This document shows, piece after piece, positions 50,636-58,840 of a DNA stretch of 64,000 bases. The translations under genes and the position numbers were made by a program. The stretch is from Streptoalloteichus tenebrarius (GTDB taxonomy: Bacteria; Actinomycetota; Actinomycetes; Mycobacteriales; Pseudonocardiaceae): NCBI RefSeq assembly GCF_024171885.1, contig NZ_JAMTCP010000040.1, positions 1 through 64,000 on the forward strand. The letters run 5' to 3'. Positions within the stretch are counted from its first letter, which is position 1; every line of letters begins with the position of its first letter. The notes below the pieces were generated by a model, which did not search any database, was not told the origin of the DNA, and worked only from the letters and a program-made list of their open reading frames with translations.

Positions 50636-51865
50636 ATGTCCGCACGCACCAGGCTGCGGGGTCGAACACTGGGCGTCGCCGCCACCCTCGCGGCGCTGTC
50701 CGCCGCCGCGCTCACCGGCGCCGGCGGCACCGCGGCCGCGGCGCCCGCCGAGCAGCTCTCCGGCGGCCAGCTCGCCGCCGTCGACTACCTCAGCGGCAAG
50801 GGCGTGGACCGCACCGAGGCGGTGCGCCGGGTGCTCGCCCAGGAGGGCCAGACGCGCACCGCGACCCAGCTCGCCGAGCGGCTCGGCGGCCGGATGGCCG
50901 GCGCCTACCTCGACCAGGGATCGGGCGCCCTGGTCGTGAACGTCACCGACGACGGCGCGGCCGACGAGGTGCGCCGCACCGGGGCCACCGCCAAGAAGGT
51001 GGACCGCGGCGTCACCGACCTCAACGCCGCGAAGGCCAGACTCGACGCCGCCGGGAAGAGCGCCAAGGGCGCGAGCTGGTACGTCGACGTGCCGAACAAC
51101 CAGGTCGTCGTCCAGGTCCCCACCGACGAGCAGGCCGGCGTGACCGACCTGCTGCGCACCGCCGAGTCGCTGGGTGGCGCCGCCCGCGTGGAGCGCGTCG
51201 AGGGCCGCGCCACCACGCAGGCCGCCAACCTCTACGGCGGTCAGCAGATCGAGTTCAGCGTCGGCGGCAACAGCTACGTCTGCTCGGTCGGCTTCAACGC
51301 CACCGACCGGTACGGCAGGGCCGCGATGATCACCGCCGGCCACTGCGCCGACGGCATCGACAACGGCGCGTTCTACCGCAACGGCACCTACCTCGGCACG
51401 GCCCAGGCGCACAGCTTCCCCGGCAACGACTACGCGTACTCCACGATCGACACCCGCAACTGGGCGCCGCAGGGCGCGGTGTCGCAGTACAACGGGTACG
51501 CGGTGCGCGTGGCCGGAGCCTCCCAGGCGCCGGTGGGCACCACCGTCTGCAAGTCCGGCCGCACGACCGGTTGGACCTGCGGGCAGATCCAGGCCTACAA
51601 CGTGTCCGTCAACTACGACAACGGCGACGGCACGACCTCCACGGTCAGCGGCCTGGTGCGCAGCAACACCTGCACCGAGGGCGGCGACAGCGGCGGCTCC
51701 TGGATCGCCGGCAACTACGCCCAGGGCGTGACCAGCGGTGGCGTGGGCTACCGGCAGAACGGCAAGACCGTCTGCGGCGAGAAGGTGGGCCAGCCGAACG
51801 TGGCCTACTACCAGCCCATCGGGGAGATCCTCTCCACCTACGGCCTGACCCTCAGGACCTCCTGA
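50636..51865 (+). CDS. Secreted streptogrisin/alpha-lytic-type serine protease
   Basis: The 409-residue preproprotease has a signal peptide (LGVAATLAALSAAALTG), an alpha-lytic-type propeptide of about 170 residues and a chymotrypsin-fold domain. Its triad is His in MITAGHC, Asp in FPGNDYAYS and Ser in EGGDSGGSW, with disulfide cysteines around these motifs. It would self-process and digest extracellular protein. ACGAGGAGG stands before the ATG. Its 3' end overlaps the converging LysR gene by 14 bases. Confidence 0.94.
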   Translation: MSARTRLRGRTLGVAATLAALSAAALTGAGGTAAAAPAEQLSGGQLAAVDYLSGKGVDRTEAVRRVLAQEGQTRTATQLAERLGGRMAGAYLDQGSGALVVNVTDDGAADEVRRTGATAKKVDRGVTDLNAAKARLDAAGKSAKGASWYVDVPNNQVVVQVPTDEQAGVTDLLRTAESLGGAARVERVEGRATTQAANLYGGQQIEFSVGGNSYVCSVGFNATDRYGRAAMITAGHCADGIDNGAFYRNGTYLGTAQAHSFPGNDYAYSTIDTRNWAPQGAVSQYNGYAVRVAGASQAPVGTTVCKSGRTTGWTCGQIQAYNVSVNYDNGDGTTSTVSGLVRSNTCTEGGDSGGSWIAGNYAQGVTSGGVGYRQNGKTVCGEKVGQPNVAYYQPIGEILSTYGLTLRTS

Positions 51866-52898
51866 CGGCGACCGGCGGCGGAGGGGGCGGCGGCAGCGCC
51901 GCCCCCTCCGTCGTCGGCGGCAGCGCCGCCCCCTCCGTCGTCGGCGGGTGCGTCTCGGGGTGGTCGGCGAACCACCGGGCGAAGCACGGGTTGTTGTTGA
52001 CCAGCCCCAGGTACGCCCTGGCGGCGGTCTCGAACAACACCTCCGCGTACTGTCCCGCGCCGACCTCGCGCCAGGCCACGTACCGGCGGATGGGCACGGG
52101 GTCGCCCGCCAGCATCCGCACCACGATCCCGTCCGCCTCGCGCGACGTGGCCCGGCAGGGCGCGATGCAGCGGCCCATCCGGAGGAAGTGCCGCTGCGAC
52201 ACCGGGTCGTCCGAGTAGTGGCGCACCCGGGGCATGAACCCGGCCGCCCCGCACGCGGCGAGGAACGCCGCCTGGCTGCCCTCCTCGTCCGGGGTGCACA
52301 GGATCCACTCGTCCTCGGCGAGATCCGCCAGCTCCAGCTCGTCCCGCCCGGCCAGCGGGTGCGCCGCGCCCAGCGCCACCATCGTCGGCTCGCTCGGCAC
52401 CAGCACCCGGTAGGCCACCCCCTCCGGCCAGCGCAGCTCGTAGCCGGGGTGCTCGAACACGCTCACCACGTCGAGCTGGCCCTGCGCCACCATGTCCAGC
52501 AACGTCGGCGCGGACAGGCCGATCCGGCCCCGCACCTCCATGGCCGGCAACCGCTCCTCGAGCAGCCGGATCCACCCGGTGTTGAGCCGCCCCTGTACCC
52601 CGCCGACCCGCAGGACGGTGCCGGCCGGCTCCGTGGTGTTCCTGGTGATCGCCTGAAGGTGGTCGACGCCGGCCAGCACCCCGCGCGCGGCGTCGACGAG
52701 CATCCGCCCGTACGCCGTGATCCGCGCCTCGGTGCGGCCCCGCTCGAAGACCTCGGCGCCCACCATCCGCTCGATCCGCTGCAACTGGGCGGTCAGCGCG
52801 GGTTGGGACAGGCCCAGCCGGGTCGCGGCCTGGGTGAGGCTGCTGGTGTCCGCGATCGCGCAGAGCATGCGCAGGTGGCGGATCTCCAGTTCGGGCAT
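51852..52898 (-). CDS. LysR-family transcriptional regulator (copy 1)
   Basis: The protein of about 348 residues begins LEIRHLRMLCAIADTSSLTQ with the LysR winged-helix signature (AATRLGLSQPALTAQLQRIE), followed by a periplasmic-binding-like effector domain. The C-terminus carries an odd tail made by a tandem duplication (TTEGAALPP twice) and a Pro run. The ATG at 52898 was chosen because its neighbour 52989-53957 starts at the same point of the alignment. The two are clear paralogues, and the motif GTTATGACC just before the start also occurs before the protease gene. Confidence 0.88.
   Translation of the reverse strand: MPELEIRHLRMLCAIADTSSLTQAATRLGLSQPALTAQLQRIERMVGAEVFERGRTEARITAYGRMLVDAARGVLAGVDHLQAITRNTTEPAGTVLRVGGVQGRLNTGWIRLLEERLPAMEVRGRIGLSAPTLLDMVAQGQLDVVSVFEHPGYELRWPEGVAYRVLVPSEPTMVALGAAHPLAGRDELELADLAEDEWILCTPDEEGSQAAFLAACGAAGFMPRVRHYSDDPVSQRHFLRMGRCIAPCRATSREADGIVVRMLAGDPVPIRRYVAWREVGAGQYAEVLFETAARAYLGLVNNNPCFARWFADHPETHPPTTEGAALPPTTEGAALPPPPPPPVAVRRS
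51894..51947. repeat. Tandem duplication of a 27-bp unit in the LysR C-terminus
   Basis: Two almost identical copies of about 27 bases (gccgccccctccgtcgtcgg core) lie end to end and encode the repeated TTEGAALPP tail of the LysR protein. They indicate recent slippage. Confidence 0.75.
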
Positions 52899-52988
52899 GA
52901 GCCCAGTTATGACCGGTTCGGGTGACAGGGGCAACCCGTCGTTGGTTTGGTCCCCGCGTCCTTCCGGGCCAATGCTGAGCCGAACGGG

Positions 52989-53957
52989 CTAGTCGCCCAC
53001 GTCCGGACGAAGCTCCGGTCGGTCCGCGAACCACCGTGAGTAACAAGGGTTGTTGTCGACCTGCTCCAGGTACGCCTGCACGACCGAGCCCCGCACGGCG
53101 CGCGCCACCCGCTCCGGCAGCGCCGTCCGCCACCCCACGATCCTGCGCACCCAGATCGGGTCGCCGACCAGCCGCCGCACCACCATCGAGGCGTTCTCCC
53201 GCGACGTGGCCAGGCACAGCGTCACCGCGACGCCGGCCTGCACGGCGTGGCTCGCCGCGAGCGAGCTGGACACGTTGTGGTGGATCTGGGGTGTGAACCC
53301 GCAGGCCGCGCACGCGGCGAGGAACGCGCCGTGCACGCCCGTCTCGTCGGGGGGCTCCAGGGCCCACCGCTCGCGCGCCAGCTCGGCCAACGGGATCGCG
53401 TCGGCGTGCGCGAGCCGGTGCCCGCGGTGCAGCGCGACGTGGATCGGCTCGAACGGTTGCAGCACCCGGTGCGCCACGCCCTCCGGCCACACCAGCTCGT
53501 AGCCGGGCACCTCGTGCACCTCGGCCGCGTCGAGCTGGTCGCCGGCGAGCAGGCGGACCAGGGACCGGGAGGTGCTCCCGGTGCGGATGCGCACAGCCAT
53601 GCCGCCGAGCTGCTGCTCCAGGAGGGCGGCCCACCGCGCGGTCAACCGCGTCCCGACGGTGCCGATGCGCAACGCCGCGCTGCCCGCGTCGTCCTTGTTC
53701 TGGCGGAGCAACGAGTTGAGGTGGTCCATCCCGACGAGCACGCCCCGGGTGGCGGACAGGACGACCTGCCCGTAGGGCGTCGGCCGCACACCCGTCCGCG
53801 TCCGCTCGAACAGCGTCCCGCCGATCGTCCGCTCGATCCGCTTGAGCTGGGAGGTCAACGCGGGCTGGGTGAGCCCGAGCCGGGCGGCGGCCTGGGTGAG
53901 GCTGCCGGTTTCCGCGATCGCCTGCAACACCCGCAGGTGGCGGATCTCCAACGACAC
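52989..53957 (-). CDS. LysR-family transcriptional regulator (copy 2)
   Basis: This LysR protein of about 322 residues starts at a GTG with SLEIRHLRVLQAIAETGSLTQ and shares the helix-turn-helix (AARLGLTQPALTSQLKRIE) and effector-domain layout with its neighbour. An ATG at 54023 would add 22 residues without family support. Both genes have ATAACTGG directly before the chosen start codon, which may reflect leaderless transcription or a shared site. Targets are unknown; the adjacent protease is one candidate. Confidence 0.88.
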   Translation of the reverse strand: MSLEIRHLRVLQAIAETGSLTQAAARLGLTQPALTSQLKRIERTIGGTLFERTRTGVRPTPYGQVVLSATRGVLVGMDHLNSLLRQNKDDAGSAALRIGTVGTRLTARWAALLEQQLGGMAVRIRTGSTSRSLVRLLAGDQLDAAEVHEVPGYELVWPEGVAHRVLQPFEPIHVALHRGHRLAHADAIPLAELARERWALEPPDETGVHGAFLAACAACGFTPQIHHNVSSSLAASHAVQAGVAVTLCLATSRENASMVVRRLVGDPIWVRRIVGWRTALPERVARAVRGSVVQAYLEQVDNNPCYSRWFADRPELRPDVGD

Positions 53958-54095
53958 AGGCCAGTTATCGCCTAATCGTGGCAAACGGACAAGCCGGGAG
54001 CGCGATCCTGTTCGATCTGTCACCAGGTGCCCGCTGAGCGGACACCTTCGCGCAGGTCGATCCCACTCTTTCCCGTGACAGTCGAACGCCGGCCG

Positions 54096-55469
54096 TCACA
54101 TCTCGCTGTCCTGGGGCCCGTCCCCGATCACCGGCGGTGGGGGCTGGTCGATCCCGTCGAGCCACACGTCGTCCTCCTCCTCCAGGTAGGAGGGCCGCTG
54201 GCGCTCGCGGTCCCCTGCCCCACCCCCGGCGCCGTTCCCGACACCGGCCATCCCCACCGGCCCCGCGGGTCCCGCCGTTCCCGCACGACCCGCCGGTCCT
54301 CCGGCGCCCGTGCCACCCGCCGGACCGAAGCCTCCCGACCCCGAGGCCCCGCCCGGACCAGGGCCGACGACCGGGCCGAACCCGCCACCACCCGGGCCTC
54401 TCCCACCCGGGGGGAAGCCACCACCCGCTCCGCCCCCGCTGGACCAGCCACCGAGGCCACCGCCCGCCCCACCGAGGGAACCCGCGCCCGAGGGCGGACG
54501 TCCCGGGCCGGTTCCTCCCGGCCCACCGGGTCGCCGGCCCGTACCACCCGCCGGAGCGTTCCCGCCGTCGCCCCCGACACCGCGCCAACCACCCGCCGTG
54601 CCCCCGCCGGCCACCACGCCACCAGCACCGGAAGAGACGCCCGTGCCACCGCCCGTTCCCGCCGGACCTGTCCCGGCGTTCCCACCGGAGTGGGTGCTCC
54701 CACCGGAGTGGGTGTTCCCACCACCGGGCGGACCTTCGCGCCCGCCCGCGCCGGGCTCCGCCCCCTGGTGCCGAACCGTGTCCGTGACCACGGTCCCGTC
54801 ACCGCCGCCAGGCCGCTGATCCCGGGTTCGATCGGTGTCCCTCCTGGCCTCCACCGACCCCCATTCGTCCACGGTTGCCCTCGGCCGGTGGTCGTCGGCG
54901 GTGACCTCGCTGGTGACGCGCGGCGCCTCCTCGAAGATCGGCAGGGAGGCCGTGTTGGCGCGCGTGGCGTTCGAGTAGGACCGCGCGACGGCGCGCGCCG
55001 TCTCCTCCGCCTCCCGCGCCAGGGCCTCCATGACCTCCTGGTCCAACCGCTGGAGGACGAACACGTACGGCGACGTGGTCAACTTCGTGGTGACCAGGGG
55101 GACGTCGACGACCTGCGGCAGCGCGTAGACGGTGGAACTCACGTACTGGATCTGGTTCCACACCGCGTCGCAGACGAGCTGGGTGTGCTCCTTCGCGGTC
55201 AACGCGTGTCGCACGAGGGGCGACACACCAGAGCACATCGCGTCCGCCGCCGCGCCCTCCCACACCGCGTTCGCCTGCCTCAGCGCGTCGGACACCAACT
55301 GCGCCGCCCGGTCGAAGTGCCCGGCGACCCCGGACCCCTCCGCGAGCAACTCGCGCGCGTCGCTCAGCCCGTCGAGCTGGGCGCGCGCGAACATCTCGTT
55401 GATCTTCTGGTGGCTCATGCCCTCCCAGTGGGTCCCCTCCTGGTCGAGGGCGCTCTCCCACCACGCCAT
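54096..55469 (-). CDS. ESX-linked WXG/PPE-like protein with Gly/Pro-rich C-terminus
   Basis: The 457-residue protein has an N-terminal helical WXG-type domain (AWWESALDQEGTHWEGMSH, ANAVWEGAAADAM) and then helices to about residue 200. The remaining half is almost only Gly, Pro, Ser and Thr (THSGGSTHSGGNAG and similar), including small tandem repeats. Such proteins are substrates of type VII (ESX) secretion. The ATG at 55469 follows GGGGAGTGAC. It lies 17 bases after the DUF3558 gene in one operon with the EspG-like gene. No secretion ATPase or membrane component is in the window. Confidence 0.78.
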   Translation of the reverse strand: MAWWESALDQEGTHWEGMSHQKINEMFARAQLDGLSDARELLAEGSGVAGHFDRAAQLVSDALRQANAVWEGAAADAMCSGVSPLVRHALTAKEHTQLVCDAVWNQIQYVSSTVYALPQVVDVPLVTTKLTTSPYVFVLQRLDQEVMEALAREAEETARAVARSYSNATRANTASLPIFEEAPRVTSEVTADDHRPRATVDEWGSVEARRDTDRTRDQRPGGGDGTVVTDTVRHQGAEPGAGGREGPPGGGNTHSGGSTHSGGNAGTGPAGTGGGTGVSSGAGGVVAGGGTAGGWRGVGGDGGNAPAGGTGRRPGGPGGTGPGRPPSGAGSLGGAGGGLGGWSSGGGAGGGFPPGGRGPGGGGFGPVVGPGPGGASGSGGFGPAGGTGAGGPAGRAGTAGPAGPVGMAGVGNGAGGGAGDRERQRPSYLEEEDDVWLDGIDQPPPPVIGDGPQDSEM

Positions 55470-55486
55470 GTCACTCCCCGTCCCCC

Positions 55487-56110
55487 TCAGCTCCCCGCCG
55501 GCAGGTTCGCCAGCACCATCCGCGCCACGCTCTCGGCGAACCCGCACGGATCCCGGTAGCGCGGGTCCCGCCCGGTGATGCGGCCGAAGTTCACGTGGAA
55601 CTGCTGATCCGCGGCGACTCCCACCGCCAACGCGCAGGACTGGGTCACGGCCTCCAGACGAACAGCCGGGTAGCCGTCGACCTCGCTCGGCTGGAAGTTC
55701 CCGAAGTTCCCCCTGCGGCGGTACACCTCGTCCAGTCCCCGGCGCCGGGTGTCCGGACTGATCAGCACACGGAGGTTGCCGTTCTGCCACGCGCACTGCT
55801 CCTCGCCGAAGAGCGAGGTGTTCTTCTCACCGGGGCGGGTGAAGGTGAGTTCGGCCTGCTGGGCCGGGGACAGGAGGGCACAGGGGTCCATCCCCCGGAG
55901 GTTCTTCGGATGCGCGACCGCCGGAGCCTTCCGCCCTCCGGGGTCGGGGGACGGGCTCCCGGTCGTCGCCGACGTCGACGCGCCCGACGTGGAGCTTCCG
56001 TCGGTCGCACCGGCCGCCCTCGGTGTTCCTCCCTCCTTCTGAGCACAGCCCACCAGCAGAAGGCCCACCGCGACGAACCCCACCAACACCCGTGCCCGAA
56101 ACAGCCCCAT
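55487..56110 (-). CDS. DUF3558-family lipoprotein
   Basis: The 207-residue protein has a lipoprotein signal (VLVGFVAVGLLLVGC, lipobox Cys at about 22), a Ser/Thr-rich spacer and a DUF3558 domain with the usual cysteines (GMDPCALLS, EEQCAWQNG, QSCALAVG, DPCGFAE). DUF3558 lipoproteins are often next to ESX-linked genes in Pseudonocardiales; their function is not known. It would sit on the outer face of the membrane. Confidence 0.88.
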   Translation of the reverse strand: MGLFRARVLVGFVAVGLLLVGCAQKEGGTPRAAGATDGSSTSGASTSATTGSPSPDPGGRKAPAVAHPKNLRGMDPCALLSPAQQAELTFTRPGEKNTSLFGEEQCAWQNGNLRVLISPDTRRRGLDEVYRRRGNFGNFQPSEVDGYPAVRLEAVTQSCALAVGVAADQQFHVNFGRITGRDPRYRDPCGFAESVARMVLANLPAGS

Positions 56111-56119
56111 GATTCGCCG

Positions 56120-56527
56120 CTACCCCCGGAACCCGTGGTTGTCGTCCGCCCGCTGGTACTCACCGAGCGCCTGGTCGATCTGGTCGACCACGCCCTGGTA
56201 GGCCCGGATCGCACTGTCGATCGCCCGCGCCGCCGAACCCGCCTCGTCCCGGGTGGTCCCGCCGAGCTTCTCCGCGAACTCGATGCTCGCCACCTCCTCG
56301 ACCGGAGGTTTCATCAGCGCGAGCTGGCCGATCTTCTCCTTGGCCGTCTGAAGTTCGGCGAGCGCGTCCTGGAACTTCGCCCTCAGCGCTGGCGCCTGGT
56401 CCCGGTGGACGGTGAAACCGGCGGAGGGCGCCAGCGACGCGCCCGAGGACCCGGTGTCCGCCCCCGGGACCGAGGCGGCGGCGACATCGCCGGCGCCGGG
56501 CACGATGAGGCGCAGGAGGTCGGTCAC
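56120..56527 (-). CDS. Small helical ESX-associated protein
   Basis: The 135-residue product is largely helical (LRAKFQDALAELQTAKEKIG, AIDSAIRAYQGVVDQIDQAL), the size and character of small ESX partner proteins, but a WXG motif is missing. It starts at a GTG after GAAGAGGGG. It lies between the EspG-like and lipoprotein genes and probably pairs with the WXG/PPE-like protein. Confidence 0.65.
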   Translation of the reverse strand: MTDLLRLIVPGAGDVAAASVPGADTGSSGASLAPSAGFTVHRDQAPALRAKFQDALAELQTAKEKIGQLALMKPPVEEVASIEFAEKLGGTTRDEAGSAARAIDSAIRAYQGVVDQIDQALGEYQRADDNHGFRG

Positions 56528-56596
56528 GTTCCCCTCTTCCGTCAGAGGTGGCAGTGGACCGAGTCTCCCGAGGGTTGCCCGTCTGTGGCGCGGATC

Positions 56597-57358
56597 TCAG
56601 CCAAGATCAATCGACTGGAGCAGTTCCAGCACCAGATTGGTGATCCGCCGTTCGTCGGCAGGCGCGACCGTGACGTACCCGGACCGCTCGTACAGGGCAT
56701 ACCGTCCTTCGACGGTGTCGAAGACGTTCACCACCCCGGGCGCCCGACGTCGCCGTCCGAGACCATCCCGGGCCGCCGCGCCGAGCTGCCCCGCGCGCAA
56801 CCGGGGAGCGCTCACGACCGCCGTCAGCATCCGCGCGTCGTTGCCCCGCATCCCGGCCTCGACCAACGCGGACGTGAACCCCTGTCCCGCCTCGCCCGAC
56901 GCCACGGCGGCCTCGTCGAGAACCCGCGCCGCGACGCTCACGGCGCGCCCGGAGCCCCTCGGCGTCCGGCCGATCAACCCGACCACAGCGTCGACCAACG
57001 CCTCCGCGCGCACGGTGTCCGTCCAGACCCGGCCGTCCGCCAGCACGCCCACCGCCGCCCACTCCCCCCGGGCCGCGGCCAGGCCACGCAGCTCCCGCCC
57101 GGGGTCCACGGCCCACCGCAGGTCCACGGAGACGCTCGGCCGGGCCAACGTCGCCAGCACGTCGGCGAGCCGGCCGTCGACGTCGTCACCCGTGACCAGG
57201 CCCCGCGCCGCGAGCCCCTCCCACGCCTCGCGGTAGGCGTTCCTGGCCTGGTCGGTGGTCCCGCCGACCTCCTGGACGTTCAGCTCCAGCGGCCTGGCGC
57301 CCAGGCCCAGCCGGCGCCACAGCGCGACGAACTCCGTCGGCAGCAGTTCCGTCCACAT
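56597..57358 (-). CDS. EspG-family ESX chaperone
   Basis: The 253-residue protein resembles EspG: an N-terminal LLPTEFVALWRRLGL segment, SVDLRWAVDPGRELRGLAA, a central GSGRAVSVAARVL and a C-terminal RYALYERSGYVTVAPAD. EspG proteins bind PE/PPE-type substrates in the cytosol and hold them for the ESX machine. It is the first gene of the four-gene leftward operon. The ATG at 57358 is preferred over the one at 57373 because the family starts near this point. Confidence 0.8.
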   Translation of the reverse strand: MWTELLPTEFVALWRRLGLGARPLELNVQEVGGTTDQARNAYREAWEGLAARGLVTGDDVDGRLADVLATLARPSVSVDLRWAVDPGRELRGLAAARGEWAAVGVLADGRVWTDTVRAEALVDAVVGLIGRTPRGSGRAVSVAARVLDEAAVASGEAGQGFTSALVEAGMRGNDARMLTAVVSAPRLRAGQLGAAARDGLGRRRRAPGVVNVFDTVEGRYALYERSGYVTVAPADERRITNLVLELLQSIDLG

Positions 57359-57404
57359 CGTTCCCCCCGACATCCTGTTACGGGGAGTGACGTTAGTAGG
57401 ACGA

Positions 57405-58772
57405 TCAGCGACCGGTAAACGGCGGCTTGGCCCCGCCCGGCTCCACCGTCGGCACGTCGGGCCCCTCGTCCAGCCGGCCGCACTCCGGCGTCGCCTCCTC
57501 GGCGGCGTGCTCGGTCGGACCGCCGCGCGGCAGGGTCTCCGGGGCGGGGATCCAGGCGAGCATCGCGAACAGGAACATGGCGCCGGTCAGGGCGAAGGCC
57601 ACCGGGTAGGACAGCGAGTCGGCGAGCAGGCCGGCGACCAGCGGTCCGAGGATGGCGCCGACGTCGGCCGCCATCTGGAAGCCGGCGAGCACCGGGCCGC
57701 CGCGCCCCCTGGCGCCCACGATGTCCGCCAGCGCGGCGCTCTGCGGCGGGCTGAGCAGGCCCGCCCCCAGACCGGCGACCAGCGAGGCGGCCAGGAACGT
57801 CCACATCTCGTGGGTGAACCCGATCGCGATCGTGCCGACGGCCGAGACGGCCAGGCCGGCCAGCACCATCGGCTTGCGGCCGCGCGCGTCGGCCAGCCGG
57901 CCGGAGACGATGAGCAGCGCGGCGTTGCCCACGGCGAAGACCGACAGCGAGATCCCGGCCAGGCCCTCGCTGTGGTGCAGCACCGCCGTGACGAACAGGG
58001 GGACCAGGGAGACCCGCACCCCGAAGACCGTCCAGCCGAACGCGAAGTTCGAGGCCAGCGCGGCCCGGTAGGTGGGGTGGCGGAGGGCGGACCAGAAGGT
58101 GACGGAGGCCTGCCCGTCACCGCGTTCCGGCGCGGCCAGCCGCGACCGGCGCAGCAGCAGCCAGGCGAGGCCCGCCGCCACGAACAGCGTGCCGCCGTAC
58201 ACGAGGAACGGGGCGCGCAGCGAGACCTCGACCAGACCGCCGCCGACCAGCGGGCCGGCGATGTTGCCGAGGAGGAAGCCGGTGGACCACAGGCCCGAGG
58301 CGCGCCCGCGCAGCTCGGGCGGGGTGACCCTGATCAGCAGCGCGACCGCCGAGACGGTGAACATCGTCGAGCCGGTGCCGGCCAGCGAGCGGAACAGCAG
58401 GAGCTGCCAGTAGCTCTGGGCGAACGCGCACACGCCGGTGGCGACCGCGACGATGAGGATGCCGACCAGGTAGATCGGGCGTTCCCCGAAGAAGGCGACG
58501 AGCCGCCCGCTGACCGGCGCGAAGACCAGCCGCATGGCGGCGAACACGCTCACGATGATCGACGCGGCCGTCACGCCGACGTCGAAGCTCTTGGCGAACG
58601 TCGGGAGGGCGGGCGCGACGACGCCGAAACCGATGGCGATCACGAAGCCGGCGGCGACGAGCACCCACACCTCGTAGGGGAGCCGGCGCGGGGCCGCCGG
58701 GGCCGTGGAGGACGGGGGCCTCGCCCCGGTCGCCGCTGTCACCTGTCGCCTCCCCGTCCCATTCTTAGCCAC
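57405..58772 (-). CDS. MFS transporter
   Basis: The 455-residue protein has 12 hydrophobic segments and the MFS motif GRLADARGRKPMV between helices (with GRLVAFFGERPIY in the first half). The set, including PRGGPTEHAAEEATPECG at the C-terminus, fits drug:H+ antiporters. It is divergent from hrpB, with a palindrome over its GTG start. It could export a drug, but nothing ties it to the aminoglycoside cluster 30 kb away. Confidence 0.9.
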   Translation of the reverse strand: MAKNGTGRRQVTAATGARPPSSTAPAAPRRLPYEVWVLVAAGFVIAIGFGVVAPALPTFAKSFDVGVTAASIIVSVFAAMRLVFAPVSGRLVAFFGERPIYLVGILIVAVATGVCAFAQSYWQLLLFRSLAGTGSTMFTVSAVALLIRVTPPELRGRASGLWSTGFLLGNIAGPLVGGGLVEVSLRAPFLVYGGTLFVAAGLAWLLLRRSRLAAPERGDGQASVTFWSALRHPTYRAALASNFAFGWTVFGVRVSLVPLFVTAVLHHSEGLAGISLSVFAVGNAALLIVSGRLADARGRKPMVLAGLAVSAVGTIAIGFTHEMWTFLAASLVAGLGAGLLSPPQSAALADIVGARGRGGPVLAGFQMAADVGAILGPLVAGLLADSLSYPVAFALTGAMFLFAMLAWIPAPETLPRGGPTEHAAEEATPECGRLDEGPDVPTVEPGGAKPPFTGR

Positions 58773-58778
58773 GCTAAG
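58764..58778. promoter_or_regulatory. Palindrome CTTAGC-CAC-GCTAAG over the MFS start codon
   Basis: A perfect 6-bp inverted repeat spans the GTG start of the MFS gene, in the 68-base gap to hrpB. A repressor bound here would block a leaderless or short-leader transcript. Confidence 0.5.
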
Positions 58779-58840
58779 GGTAAGGGAGGTCGCAAACTCG
58801 GTGCCGGGACCGCGCCCGGCACCCGGCAGACTGACCGGCG

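Noticed and set aside
54600-54730. CRISPR-like short repeats
   Set aside because: The repeats encode the Gly/Ser/Thr-rich protein tail in frame, without spacers or regular units. No CRISPR array was found anywhere in the window.
54096-55796. A 566-residue WXG protein starting at 55796
   Set aside because: The extra N-terminus is a shadow of the lipoprotein gene; the ATG at 55469 has a good ribosome-binding site and starts with the WXG-type sequence.
57405-58772. MFS gene as the exporter of the aminoglycoside
   Set aside because: It is 28 kb from the cluster, separated by tRNAs and ordinary genes, and has its own control site; there is no evidence of a link.
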